A stretch of 64,000 bases of DNA from Tritrichomonas musculus (taxonomy: Eukaryota; Parabasalia; Tritrichomonadida; Tritrichomonadidae): contig JAPFFF010000007.1 in the NCBI GenBank assembly GCA_039105265.1, forward strand, positions 2,728,001 through 2,792,000. Reading direction: 5' to 3'. Shown here piece by piece: positions 1 to 10,841 of this stretch. How positions within the stretch are numbered: the stretch's first letter is position 1; each line of letters opens with the position of its first letter. The notes under the pieces were generated by a model, which was given only the letters and a program-made list of their open reading frames with translations, made no database searches and was not told the DNA's origin. Made by a program: the position numbers and the translations under genes.

Positions 1-76
1 TATGACACGACGATAACTCAGTTGTTGAGATCACCATTATAAATATATTTTTGTCACGATCACTTAGATCACATCC

Positions 77-347
77 ACACAGATTATGCACTACATTATT
101 TGGGATAATAGTCGCCCAAGTGAAAACTAACTAATGATACATTAAAGCCAATACTAAGGAATACATTAACAACAATACTAAGGAATACATTAAAGCCAAT
201 TCTTATCTCAGCATTTGTATTTGCGCCAAATTTTACTAAAAATGGTTTTAACCAACATTAACCTGTTTTGTGAACAAACCAATTATTGAATATACCGTTT
301 TCACTTGGGCGACTATTATCCCAAATAATGTAGTGCATAATCTGTGT
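77..347. mobile_element. Small fold-back (MITE-like) repeat
   Basis: Two perfect 51-bp inverted repeats (77-127 and 297-347) enclose a 169-bp core. The core holds a 24-bp direct repeat; the motif CAATACTAAGGAATACATTAA begins at 149 and again at 173. No coding capacity is visible. The right end abuts sequence that matches the interior of a Maverick packaging ATPase, so the repeat lies within that old gene. I could not settle a target duplication. Perfect arms suggest a recent insertion or a strongly conserved hairpin. Confidence 0.7.
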
Positions 348-801
348 CCTCTAATGAATGCTTATCAATTAATCGTTCCATCTCTTCATTTGCTTCTTTC
401 ATTTTTGATAGAACATGTTTCACTAATGCATAATATTTAACTTTACGTTTAAGATGCTTTTTAAGAAAATCCATTAGTTCTTTTTCATTAACATAATCGA
501 TTGGTGTCTTAATACTTTTATGTAAGACTTCAGCAGTTTTATCAGCTTTCCCACTAGTTGAGCAGAATATGATTTTGCTATAATAAGGTTTCTTAAATAA
601 TTTTTCTGTTATCATTATGTGCGACCATATCCAATAACTTTTTCCAGCGCCTGGTCTGCCTATAAAAAAGTATATTCCATTCGTACTAAATGGGTATTCT
701 GGTGATAATGGTTTTATTAAAGCCATTTCTATATCGCGTTGATTCTTCTTAATAGCTTTATTTATTTCATTCTTAACTTGGTTAATAATATGTTTTGTCA
801 T
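348..801 (-). pseudogene. Maverick packaging ATPase, partial fossil
   Basis: This is the amino-terminal portion of an A32/FtsK-HerA-type DNA packaging ATPase, the motor that fills virus-like capsids. The glycine-rich P-loop GRPGAGKSYW is visible. The sequence runs parallel to the intact copy at 29979-30833. I take the ATG at 801 because the homologous copy begins at the equivalent methionine. The far end is cut by the fold-back repeat at 77-347. It is a fossil of the left Maverick. Confidence 0.8.
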
Positions 802-1009
802 ATTTTTTATTATTGTTAAATGAATTATAAAGAATTTGTTAAAGAGTGTTTTAAATATCAATTGATAGGGTTCGTTGTAGAGTTGGTCTATGAGACAACA
901 AAAATAATTTATAATGAATTCGTTAAGCCCACTTCTTAATAGCATCTGGAATAGTATTTTGCGACGACCAATACTCAAGCTCCATTTGTGAAAGTTTTAT
1001 TGGGTTCCC

Positions 1010-2029
1010 CTAACGTAGATTTTTTGCTGGGATTGTGTCTTTTACACCTCCTTCATATTGAACTCTATATTTATTTTTCTTGAGGTCATAGCTAATAATT
1101 TTATCAACGATGCCTCGTTTGCCTTTCTTTAGAGAATCAGCGAGTGGAATGTTATTTGCTGATTTAATTAATCTGTAGCCTGGTAATTTATCAACTGAAT
1201 CATCTCTAGCTTTGACTATAAATTGGTTCTCGGATTTTGAATCAACGATATAAGATTCTTTGCTTACTTTATTACGTTTCTTTGAAAATGGTTCATTAGC
1301 TAAAACAATTCTTACTCTTTCATTTGGTTCAAAATTATATGGATTTATTTTTGTTTTCGTTTGGATATAATTTAATTCATCTTCTTTTGTTATATCGTTT
1401 GGCGCTTTATTGTTTAAAGACCTATGAGGAGAATTATTATATGCATCTATTAAATCATTCATTTCAGTTTCATCAATATATCTATTTTCACCGATAGCGT
1501 CTCTTATTGTTCTCATGAATCTATTAATGATGCCGAGGACGTTATGATTATTATCTTCAGTTGTTTTATAGATTATATTCTTTGACTTCATAAAATCTAA
1601 TACATCGTTTGATAAGTATGTTGCATCTTGGTCGCTTGTTATTGAATACACATCATTTACATCAGCGAAGAATTTGGTTAATGCTTCTATTACTGATTTT
1701 GAACCTTTGCCATTTAATGGGTATGCGTAAGCTTTTCGTGTGTTAATATTAATTAGCATTAAATAATTACGTCCTCCTTTATGCTTATCATTGATGAATA
1801 ACATTATTTAGCATCTTGTTTATTTTGATATGGTTCGTTATTCATGATGTTTTGACACAATAGGCATAAATTCGGCTTTTGGAACCTTAGCGTCATGAAT
1901 AACATTATTTTTAAGAAACTGTTTAGCATCTTGTTCATTAAATCCATAACGTTTAGCCAATGGTACAAATTTATTTTGACTACGCCACGGATATTTTTTA
2001 AATAATTCATCTAATGTTTTAAAACTCAT
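1010..2029 (-). pseudogene. Maverick rve-type integrase, fossil
   Basis: This is a homologue of the intact integrase at 28850-29968. The start resembles its amino-terminal segment (FKTLDELFKKYPWRSQNKFV), followed by the RNase-H-like core with SITSDQDATYLSND, the NRFMRTIRD segment, and an SH3-like carboxy-terminal region. Polinton integrases join element ends to host DNA and leave short target duplications. The gene is broken and lies between the ATPase and minor-capsid-like fossils, the same neighbourhood as in the whole element. Confidence 0.8.
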
Positions 2030-2062
2030 TTAATTTTTCATAAAAATGTTTCTGTGAGTGCT

Positions 2063-3347
2063 TTATACGTATAATAATTTATTGTAAGACATGAATTGCA
2101 TTTCTATACAAAATGATTCATTTTTGGGAATAACAATAGGTATCTTGTTATGACGACCACTATAGAACTCGACCCAAAATTGTTGATCAGTAGAATTCAG
2201 TTTATAGTATTTTATTGGCGTAAAATATACTGAACTACTACCAATATAGTTATGCGATGCCTGTTCAGCAATAGATGAATAGACTTTGCATGAGTGCCTA
2301 TCCCATACATTATAAAAATCTATCCTCCTAAGCCATTTGCTTTGAAATTGTTCGGGTTTATTTTGATATGGTTCGTTGCCAATATTCATTACATCAGCAA
2401 AATCAAATCTTCTATAATTTTCATCTGTACTTTTTTCTATAAAGTTTATTTTGAAATCAACGTAATAAAGACTTGGATTAATATCATCCTCAATTTTAAT
2501 GTATGGTGGTATTGGTTCAGGATTTGGTGTTGGTGTTGGCGTTGGTTTATATTCAGGGTTTTCTATGTATGAATTAATTTGTTGATTTATCGGTGAAAAT
2601 ATTGTCTCTATAAAAGAATTCTTATCATAATCATAATATCCATCCATCTGGATATCATTTAACTCTCTATTTAAATCACTCAGCCTAAATAATGGTATTA
2701 AGTTATCGGCGTTCTGTTTATTGAAGTCTGCAATTTCTTTTAGGAAAGCATTCCATTCTTCTTTACTTTTAAAGAATAGATCATAAGAGTCTTTAATAAA
2801 AGAAATAGGTCCGGAAATTGGAACGCGATATTTATTTAAAATGCCTGTATAAAGTTTATACATGCTTGAAAAAAATTATTTGTCAATTTATATTTTTCCA
2901 TAACTTTATTATTATACTCATCGAACTTAGGTTTAAGTGTAATAATGATATCTTCAAATAAATCTCGTAAATCTTTATCTGTTGCCAACCAAGATATAAT
3001 ATGTGTTGATACCTCTCCTTTTTGTTTTTCATCAAGTAAATTATATAATTCATCATTGGTTTTATTTTCGTTTTCAATTCATCAAAAGCACTTCATAAAT
3101 ATTTTCTTACGCTTAAATCAAACTCATGCTTACGTCTCCTTGCTATTGTATATATATTTCCAACGCCTATAATTGACTCACCACGATTTGCTGTGCTCCA
3201 TTCTGGTGGAAAATTAAACCAATAACGATGTGGTTTGTTTGGGTCTCTCTCACCATCTTCAAGAAAATATGCTGTTTCTATTGGTATTGGTACTTGCTCA
3301 TCATTGATATTGGCTATGGTAGGGTGTAATGTTTTTATCCTTGACAT
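2063..3347 (-). pseudogene. Maverick minor-capsid-like gene, fossil
   Basis: Two stretches match the 442-residue protein encoded at 27513-28838. They are the amino end (IPIETAYFLEDGERD) and the carboxy end (KLNSTDQQFWVEFYSGRHN, then IEMQF). The conserved carboxy half is rich in beta-forming residues and could be a jelly-roll of a vertex or minor capsid protein. That is inference from position and composition, not a recognised motif. A proline-rich tract sits in the middle. The gene is broken. Confidence 0.6.
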
Positions 3348-3769
3348 TTACTAGCTAATAAATTAATGTTTTAAAACGTAAAAGACTTTGTTGGTAGTAG
3401 TAGGATCTTGGTCCTGGGCTCGAAGAGCCTTTGATGTTAATCAATCGGTGGTAGTAGTGGGTTATAAGTAGTCATACATAGGATTTTCTTACGATGATGC
3501 TTCTTAGGCATTTTGGGGCTGTTTGTTATATTGGGCTTCTGTGTGTGTAAATAGTGTAGTGTGTGCGTATTGGTGTTTTAAATCAATTGCTTATAGTATA
3601 GTGTATTCGGTGGTTTGTATGGACCTTGATGTGCGTTAATATATGTTTTTTATAAAAATTTGTTGAAAATGAAAACATCGCCAAAGTGATCTTATTTTTG
3701 TCGTTTTTAAGCCCCTTTGGTGCAAATGACCCCCAAAATGCCTAAGAAGCATCATCGTAAGAAAATCCT
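3348..3769. other. Non-coding spacer between two decayed Maverick parts
   Basis: No substantial gene is present. The stretch is richer in G and T than its surroundings and includes GGTAGTAGTAGG near 3390 and GGTAGTAGTGGG near 3450, reminiscent of the AGTAGT ends of Mavericks here. It also contains one arm and part of the other arm of the inverted repeat listed separately. It probably marks the junction of two elements, or an internal inversion point of one. Confidence 0.4.
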
Positions 3770-3779
3770 ATGTATAACT
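3470..3779. repeat. Inverted repeat pair, ~50-bp arms
   Basis: Arms at 3470-3518 and 3731-3779 match in inverted orientation with only one or two differences around the core CTTACGATGATGCTTCTTAGG. Each arm, read outward, contains a small open frame beginning MPKKHHRKKIL, which is strongly basic. The left one ends after about 24 codons, and the right one overlaps the start of the gene at 3770. The arms could be facing terminal repeats of two elements or a shared leader or promoter of two divergent genes. Confidence 0.65.
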
Positions 3780-4255
3780 ACTCTCCAACTAAATGGATTT
3801 ATTATTCTCCAGTTCAAGTTCAAAATAATGTTGATTTGGAATGGAGGTATATTCGAATGATGAAATTGAAATTGAGAGAAATCAATGAAAAACAAAGATT
3901 CAAGAACTTGCTTAATTACAAACGTGGTAACATAATTTTGATACATCTTGACAGAGGTAAGACCCAAAAAAAGCATGAAAAACGACGTCGTGTATTTGAT
4001 GATATAGCTGAATTCATTTGTTATCAAAACGGAATTGTTAAATGTAGATTGTTAAATCAATATCACACATTCAGTAAGACAAAGGATAGTTTAGTCCCAT
4101 ACGAACAACCTGAACGAGGACGTAAAGCTCAAACTGATGTTGAAAAAAATGAAATTGAAGTTCCAATTATTTATACAAAATTTTTTTGTGATTCTATTGA
4201 AGACTTGAACGATGATTATAAACAGTATTTCATATTAAATCTCGCTCACGAGTGA
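3770..4255 (+). CDS. Hypothetical Maverick protein, 161 aa
   Basis: Family not recognised. The frame begins with MYNYSPTKWIYYSPVQVQN and has a basic central part with KRRRVFDD and a charged carboxy half. The ATG lies just downstream of the right arm of the inverted repeat at 3731-3779, so that arm may hold its promoter or leader. The gene is followed closely by another plus-strand frame at 4300. No homologue is obvious in the whole Maverick of this window. Membership of the decayed element is inferred from neighbours. Confidence 0.5.
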   Translation: MYNYSPTKWIYYSPVQVQNNVDLEWRYIRMMKLKLREINEKQRFKNLLNYKRGNIILIHLDRGKTQKKHEKRRRVFDDIAEFICYQNGIVKCRLLNQYHTFSKTKDSLVPYEQPERGRKAQTDVEKNEIEVPIIYTKFFCDSIEDLNDDYKQYFILNLAHE

Positions 4256-4299
4256 GCTTCGGCAAAGCACGACGTAGTCGAGTTTTTTCGTCCCGAAAA

Positions 4300-4713
4300 A
4301 TGTTGACAAATGAGATAAAAAAAGATGTTTACTCAATCTCGCAACCAATTACAAAGCGCTATAACCATATTCAGGGTTCTGGCGTTGTAAAACGCTATTT
4401 CCATACACAAGATAAAGAATTTACTTTACCAAGTGAATTTGTATCAAGTCGAAATAAGAAATTCATTGTTGTACAGAATGTTGGAGCAATTGTTAAGGAT
4501 ACTCTTGTTGGGGATTTGATGGTACACTCAAATATTGTACAACAGGATGCTTATTGTGACTCATTCATTATGTTGGCAAACAGACGTCAAACTAAATATC
4601 GTAAATATGAGTTTCTTGGTCATGAACGTAATTTTAAAATTTGGTTCACAGATTTATATGGAAACTTAATTGAACCATCTGCTTTTGTATTGAGTTGCCT
4701 ATTAATCTTTTAA
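4300..4713 (+). CDS. Hypothetical Maverick protein, ~137 aa
   Basis: Family not recognised. The ATG at 4300 is the first in frame. The earlier in-frame codon at 4252 is GTG and overlaps the previous gene's stop, so I do not use it. The predicted protein is basic at its amino end and beta-rich later (FIVVQNVGAIVKDTL, FKIWFTDLYGNLIEP), which fits a small structural protein, but this is weak inference. A GC-rich palindrome (GCTCACGAGTGAGC, from about 4244) sits between it and the preceding gene. Confidence 0.45.
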   Translation: MLTNEIKKDVYSISQPITKRYNHIQGSGVVKRYFHTQDKEFTLPSEFVSSRNKKFIVVQNVGAIVKDTLVGDLMVHSNIVQQDAYCDSFIMLANRRQTKYRKYEFLGHERNFKIWFTDLYGNLIEPSAFVLSCLLIF

Positions 4714-4782
4714 ATAGGTTTTTTTTGTTTGCCAGGCACCAGATAGCCATTTAGGCCTTATTATTTTTGTTCCAAATGAAAA

Positions 4783-5938
4783 ATGATACGTAAAACAAAG
4801 GATGAAAATAAAGAAGTATTAACAGCAGAACAAGAATCTAATTTAATTGATAAGGATGCTATTATTCTAGATAGAACTCACACATTATATTCATATATTG
4901 ATAAAAAAGATAAGAAAGTTTACTTCTATTTGAGTAGTAATTATCAAGATTTATTTTATGGAAGGTGATAATATATTGTTAAATTTACCTAAGAAAGTTG
5001 ATATGAATACAAAAATGAACATCTTAGATAATAAACGTCCTTATTTAAAAAGAAAATTTGTCATTTCTATCGAAATTGGTTCTAAAACTAGAAATACAGA
5101 TATTAAATTTGTTGAAAGATGGTTTGATGAACTAAATAAATCATATATTGTATTAATGGAAGATTGTGGATATAAATATGCTATTAAAGAAACAAATAAT
5201 TTCTGTTTTGAATTAGATTCCGAAGGAGATGTAAATAGAAAAATCAAACCACTTCCGTTACATATATTTCTTTGTTTCAAACCTGAAACTTTTATGAATG
5301 AATAGAATCGTGTTGAATTACGAAATTTGAATGAGGAAGCTGATTTAAAAAAATTTAAATATGAATTTCAAAATTGGCATTACCATTTTCCTGTTATTAG
5401 TGTATTTAAATCTAATTATTTAAGTCAATTATTAAAAGTCCATTTTAATGAAACTCCTGAAAGCCTTGAACCATTAATGGATATTTCAGAAAATGATAAT
5501 GATGGTAAATATGAAACAAGTAATATCAATATCGATAAGAAATATGATTTTGATGAAATAAGACCTAAAAAAATATATCCACCAGTTCCATCTATGTTAC
5601 AGGATTTGGATAAAGAAATTGAGAGCATGACTACAATGAAACCAGATGTTGAGACATTACCGAGCTCTATTTTCAGCAATGTAGCTGATACATGGATGAA
5701 ACCTCAAAGCTCTGTACAACAAAATCCTAATAACTTTAGTCCAATGAATTACTTTCAACCCACAACATTTAATATGCCAACAGGTACTAATTTTAATTTC
5801 AATGCGGAGCCAAAAAAATCATCTTTAACCAGTGAAACAAATCATACAGCTAATGGAAACTTACCAAAGATTAATGAGAGTAAGTCAGAAAACAAACCAA
5901 AAACACATATATCAACTTTCAGATTACCAAAAAAATAA
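4783..5938 (+). pseudogene. Decayed Maverick gene(s), unknown function
   Basis: A run of overlapping plus-strand frames lies on the same strand and close together, with the look of one or two decayed genes. The first part is lysine-rich. The middle has a compact beta-rich segment (KFVISIEIGSKTRN). The last ~200 residues are hydrophilic and rich in Asn, Pro and Ser, probably disordered. No family is recognised. It lies convergent to the minus-strand block at 5957-8428. It is a broken part of the old element. Confidence 0.45.
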
Positions 5939-5956
5939 ATTATTTAAATATTTTTT

Positions 5957-8428
5957 TTATGTTTCAGCTTCAGCTTCATCATCGTCATCATCAGATTCAA
6001 CATTAGCTAGTTTTTCATTAGTTCTTGATTTAATATATGTTTTGTCACGATAATCTTTATACAATGATTTAATCAAATTTTTAACTTCAATGTAATTTCC
6101 ACCAACATTCAAATTAATATATTTATCAATATTTGAACCAAATTGTTCTCGTAAATGTTTCTTTTCTTCTTTAGTTGATTTATTTTCCAATATTTCCCGT
6201 GCTAATTGTACAAATCGTCCTTTCTTTTCTTCTGTATATCCAAGTCCAACTTTAATTATTAGTTCAATTGTTTGGGCTAATATAGTTCCTAATTTTTCTG
6301 ATATTTCAGCTTCACCGTTTATTTCACCGCCAATTGGAATAACATTTTTCATATTCGTGTTATAATCTTCTTGAATCTTAAGACCTAATTCAGAATTTAC
6401 TGCTTTTGAGTGTACTTTTTTATATTTAACCCATTCATTCCAATCATTACATTTATGTGATTTCATTGCTTGTAATTCGTATTGTAAAATAAATACAGCG
6501 GTACATATTTTTAAGTAACTGAATATTCCCTTCAATGGTTCTAAAAATCGATATTCTCCATGTTGCTCATCATCTCCAAACATATTAAAGAGTGCTAATT
6601 GCCATATTTTTGAAAAGATTGAACTCCATAATCCTCTTGCATTAAGTTTGGTGCTGACTTTGGGTTTAGATAAACCAACCTTCTGATAAGCATTAACTGC
6701 TTTAATGAAATCTCCATCATATGAAAGATCGATTTTACCAGCATCCCATTGTTTTTGTTTATAATCCCATGTTTTAATAGTGCCAGTAAGATTTTTCATC
6801 CATACTTCAAATGAATCATTAGTTTTACCATTAATGCGTTCGGTTTGCCATAATTTCTTATAAGGGTCTGCTTTAACAAGACGGAATCCATTAATTATAA
6901 CAGGTTTACCACGAGTATCAACAATAACGATGTCCTCTACTTTGTCGCCATTTAAGTCACAAATTTGATTACCAAGAGGGTCTAATGTGTCTCTCCTTAC
7001 AGGAATTAATCGATATAATGGATATCCATTTTTATCAAATTTCTTCTTACAATAGGCGTCTGCGCCATCTCTTGTAGCACATATTGGAGAGAATTTAATA
7101 CGGTAATTACCATTAATAAGAATATCAAATAATTCCCCTTGGTATTTACTAACATCAATGCTTTGTTTGTTTTGGAAAATGTATAAGTCATTTAAACGTT
7201 TTTGAGAAGCTTCAAATGTTTTACCAGAACGTTTACCAGTTGGGACAGACTGCATATAATTACTTTTGAATTCATCAGAATCGATTGGAGATACACCTTC
7301 TGGTGTTGCCATATCAACATTAAATAAATCCTCGTAGTTTTCAGAACTAACTATGGGTTTTTTAGATGGTGATTTAAATACAGGCTTTGACATTGATTTA
7401 GGAATGGAAAAATATTCATTATCATCATTATTATCGTCAGAAGTTTGTGAGTCACTATTCATGTTATAAAATATTTCTCTGTCACCATTTTCTGTAATAT
7501 ACTTTATTAATTGTTTGAGCTTCTTTTTGTTTTTAGGCTCAGTTGTTTCTTCAAATATGTTTGTTTCGCGTATTGCATCATGCAATTGTTATACAAATTT
7601 TTTTACTCTGATGTCGGAATCATCTTTGGGATTTATAGCTCGATTATAATAATCATAAAGGTTTTCAGCAGTAAAATCGTCGTTTAATAACCCAAATTTC
7701 TTAAGTTGATTAGCATCAATTGTAGAAGATTTATTGTAAGCATCTAATATTTGTTGACCTTCTTGATTAGATTCTGCTATCTTTCTCATTGTTTCAATAT
7801 TGGTTTTTCTTCTAATATTCTCAAATTGCATTAGGTTATTTATATTATCTGATACCTCATTGCTTTTATGTGAGTCTACATTATTTGTCAATGATTTGGC
7901 AAGTGATTGAATCTGTGCGGTATCTTTTTTATTGAATATTGAATACTTCTCTGAGTCATCCGCAATACGATAAAATAATTGTAAAGCATTAATATGATTA
8001 CTATCAAGTATAACTAAATCACTAAGTGATTCAATGTCTTTATTAATTCGATTTCTGAAATAATGGTCTGCTAAATCAGGCTCTTCTTCTTCTTCAATTT
8101 GTGGAATGACACCAGGTTTTTCTTTATTTTTCAGATAGTTAGTTAAATCAATAAAGTAATTTGCTTTTGAATCAAGTATTTTAGCCAATTCATTTTTTTG
8201 TCTTTTACTTCCTTTAGGATTTGCATTTTATTTATAAAGCATATCTTTTAAATTTGTTTTTACATCTTTGGCATAGTTACGAGGATTCTTAAGATACTCA
8301 ATAATATTACCAATAATTGTTGTTATTTGTGTTAACTTACTATTTTGGAACATGAATATGAGCATATCTTGATAGTCCCTTTTTTTTACTTCGTTTAGTA
8401 TGAAATCTTCGTTTATGTTTGTTATCAT
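5957..8428 (-). pseudogene. Large decayed Maverick gene region, unknown function
   Basis: This is a minus-strand coding region with sizeable open stretches, broken in a few places. Visible are an aspartate/serine-rich segment, a beta-rich part with DLNGDKVEDIVIVDTRGKP and VIINGFRLVKADPYKK, a hydrophobic helical segment (LKICTAVFILQY), and an acidic end (ESDDDDDEAEAET). The NGDKVED loop resembles calcium-binding loops of FG-GAP or dockerin type, but one loop is not enough to assign a family. It may be a large structural or internal virion protein. I see no counterpart in the whole Maverick here. Confidence 0.45.
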
Positions 8429-8471
8429 TTATTATTCCAAAAATGTTCACGATATATATTAAGAAATATGC

Positions 8472-9175
8472 TTGTTCACGATAGAACAAGCGGTTAATAC
8501 ATTACGTGATTACGTTGTTAACAATTTTGCATTATCAACTGACATACCTGAAATACCTACAAATTTGGTTAATGAATCTGTTTTGACAACTGCTTTGGAA
8601 CCATACGCGAAGACTCAGGACTTGCCAGATATGACCAAATATGTGAAGACCCAGGACCTCCCGGAGATACCCACAGTTCTCTAAAATAGTGAGTTGCAAT
8701 TGAACCCAAGAGAACAATTACCAGAAGAAGTTCTACAGAAATTGATGGCTGATGATGATAAACCATTATCAGCTCAAGCATCAATGTGTTTAACAAATAT
8801 GGTGGCTCATGAAGCTCTTCAGGCGTCTTTGGATGCTTGTGCCGAACGATATGTTTCAAAAGAAGATATCCCAGAGATTATTGAGGGGCAAACAACTATT
8901 CAATTCGAAATCGTCAATAATACAATTCCTGATTTGGATTACATCACATATTATGAACTGATTGAGCAATATGGGTTGGATATTGTCTCATCAGACAGTT
9001 TCTATACGGCACATTATGTTCACATAGACTATTCGTACAATGACGATGATGATAATCAACCCTCTCAGATACAGCGTATCGACGGAAGTAGTTCTGGTCT
9101 TTGGATTCTGTATCACAGCCATGAATTAATCAATCCAGGATCTGGTGAAACACCAGTAATTTTATCATGTTCAAT
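8472..9175 (+). pseudogene. Fiber-like Maverick gene, left part
   Basis: The protein-level signature is a set of short repeats with ALSTDIPEIPTNLVNES, KTQDLPDMTKYV and KTQDLPEIPT. Tail-fiber-like repeats of this kind also occur right of the palindrome (ALKTDIPEVPTDLVNES, near 21220) and, more loosely, at the carboxy end of the giant protein at 44382-50093. The gene is decayed and is interrupted at 9175 by the palindromic element. Trimeric fiber proteins usually mediate attachment; that role is inferred. Confidence 0.6.
9171..9175. repeat. Target-site duplication TCAAT, left copy
   Basis: TCAAT at 9171-9175 directly precedes the AGTAGT end, and the same five bases directly follow the other end at 21007-21011. 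The duplication could be read as up to 7 bp (TTCAATA) if the terminal A and T are assigned to the target. It shows that the palindrome entered the fiber-like gene as a unit. Confidence 0.75.
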
Positions 9176-9184
9176 AGTAGTATA

Positions 9185-9225
9185 CGTTAGGCTGTGTTCC
9201 GTTTACACTTCACACAGACCTAACA
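9185..9225 (+). other. Subterminal hairpin, left end of palindromic element
   Basis: GTTAGGCTGTG (from 9186) can pair with CACAGACCTAAC (ending at 9224) to form a stem about ten base pairs long. A matching structure lies at the other end (20958-20996) by symmetry, and related hairpins occur at 50154-50191 and 52533-52575. Protein-primed and hairpin-resolved replicons often carry such end structures. A role in replication or transposition is inferred. Confidence 0.6.
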
Positions 9226-9458
9226 CCCTGATCCTTTTATGTCACGTTATGACACAAAAGACTCGGTCTACTATACTAGGCGTCATATTTTGTGTCAGTC
9301 ACGCTATAAAAATTAAAGTATTTATATTTAAAGTGCTGTATTCACTGCTAAACCTTCAACTATGAATGTACCCTATTAGTTACTATCAAATCCTTAACAA
9401 CTCATATTTTTGTATTTATATAATTTGTTTTTATTTTTGTTTTTATTTTCTGTTTAAA

Positions 9459-10841
9459 ATGATAAACGAGAAATATGTTAATTGGAATATATTTGAGAAC
9501 CTACCTAGTAAATCATATGAAGTAACTTATCGTAAAGACGATGAAGAGATAACTATAGATAAGACCATAAAGAAGTTTATATGTCAAGCACCTATCGGTT
9601 CAGGCAAATCAACAGCAATAAGAAAATGGATATATAATACAGTACCTAATAATAAATTCCTATTAATCGTACCTACTATCAATATAGCAATGGAATTCTA
9701 CTCTAAATTATATGTCGCATTAAATAACAATTATTCAAATAATATAGATGAAATGATAAAAGTATGTGTTAAAGATGGTGCGTTTAAAGAGTTTAAATCA
9801 GCTATCACTTATTTTATACCTGTAGTAATAACTACATTTTCAACAGCATCTAAGTGTTTAGGAGGTATAATAGAACACTTCTATCATCATCATATTGATT
9901 TCAACAAACATTATACTCTACTTATAGATGAAGCACATTTATTATTAGAACATATATCTTTGATTGAAATATGTAGAGAGTTTGATAGAGTAGGTTTAAT
10001 CACAGCAACAGCATCTGATATATCTTGTCTTTCTGTATTTGAGGAGTATGAGAAGATAAGTCCTTTAGCTGATATCAAATATCATAGAACAATATACTTA
10101 TATAAATTGAAGAATAATATGGAAGAGCAAAGAGAGACTATAGCTAAACAAGTATTAGATGAGATAAAACGATATGATAAGATATTAATTAAAATAGAAG
10201 ATAAAAATGAATGTGAGAGATTAAAAGAGTGTATAGATAATGAACTAAATAAAGCTTTGTATAATTCAGATAAGAAAGAAGTAGAGATAAGTAATGAAGG
10301 TAAGTTTGTTAATCCTGAAGACGTAGATATCATAATAGCTACTTCATGTATTCAATCAGGACAATCAATAAAAGAGAAGTTGTTATCTATATTCATTCAA
10401 ACACCATTAGATACAGTATCATCAGTTGAGCAATTTATAGGTAGAAATCGAAATGAAGACTCAACTGCCTACTTATATATGAGAGAAGTTAAAGTACCAG
10501 AAGATAAGTTTACTTTTAAGATAGCTAAGAATAGATACAAAACAAGACTTAATCAATTAAGAGCGAATGCTTGGTTATCAATGGATAAAGATTCATGGAT
10601 TAAGTGTATGAGCAAAATGGGAGAAGTAATAGTTAATGAAGAAGAGAATGAAATAAAGAAAGATACTATAATAATAAATGAAGAAGACTTAACTAAAGAA
10701 TTTACAGGAAAGAAACAATTATATCAATACTTTGGTTTTAAGAATGAAAAGGAATTACCAGAAGAATATGAAATAAGAAGTAAGTTTAAAAGAGAGAATG
10801 GAAAATTGCAAAGAATGTATAGTTTAGTTAAAGTAGAGTAA
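9459..10841 (+). CDS. Origin-binding-type SF2 helicase (left arm copy)
   Basis: This is a 460-residue helicase-like ATPase. Walker A is APIGSGKSTAIRKW near residue 45, followed by LLIVPTINIAMEFYSKL (motif Ia). The DEAH box is LLIDEAHLLLEH, then GLITATASD (motif III), IIIATSCIQSGQSI (motif V) and SVEQFIGRNRNED (motif VI). This arrangement resembles herpesvirus UL9-type origin-binding proteins and their NCLDV relatives, so melting or initiation at an origin is a fair guess. I start at the ATG at 9459 because the upstream in-frame ATG at 9366 would add an implausible hydrophobic leader read from a T-rich tract. The right-arm copy encodes an identical protein, and a diverged homologue flanks the large Maverick. 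Confidence 0.8.
   Translation: MINEKYVNWNIFENLPSKSYEVTYRKDDEEITIDKTIKKFICQAPIGSGKSTAIRKWIYNTVPNNKFLLIVPTINIAMEFYSKLYVALNNNYSNNIDEMIKVCVKDGAFKEFKSAITYFIPVVITTFSTASKCLGGIIEHFYHHHIDFNKHYTLLIDEAHLLLEHISLIEICREFDRVGLITATASDISCLSVFEEYEKISPLADIKYHRTIYLYKLKNNMEEQRETIAKQVLDEIKRYDKILIKIEDKNECERLKECIDNELNKALYNSDKKEVEISNEGKFVNPEDVDIIIATSCIQSGQSIKEKLLSIFIQTPLDTVSSVEQFIGRNRNEDSTAYLYMREVKVPEDKFTFKIAKNRYKTRLNQLRANAWLSMDKDSWIKCMSKMGEVIVNEEENEIKKDTIIINEEDLTKEFTGKKQLYQYFGFKNEKELPEEYEIRSKFKRENGKLQRMYSLVKVE

Larger units (their letters stand above)
348..3347 (-). mobile_element. Old broken Maverick/Polinton, left part
   Basis: Three minus-strand genes lie in the same relative order as the first three genes of the whole Maverick at 26826-50677 (minor-capsid-like, integrase, packaging ATPase), read right to left. 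Each part is recognisably homologous to its counterpart but decayed, with several breaks overall. The element continues beyond the left edge of the window or has lost its remainder. In the whole copy the minor-capsid-like gene sits next to the terminal repeat, so this element's end should lie shortly right of 3347. Confidence 0.8.

Noticed and set aside
8569-8859. Minus-strand frame (PGGPGSSHIWSYL) opposite the fiber-like gene
   Set aside because: It is antisense to the fiber repeats, with no independent start context or homologue.
9366-9458. Hydrophobic leader (FCIYIICFYFCFYFLF) as a signal peptide on the helicase
   Set aside because: It is translated from a T-rich tract upstream of the ATG at 9459. 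A nuclear-type helicase would not need it, and the homologous gene at 50678-52071 has no such leader.
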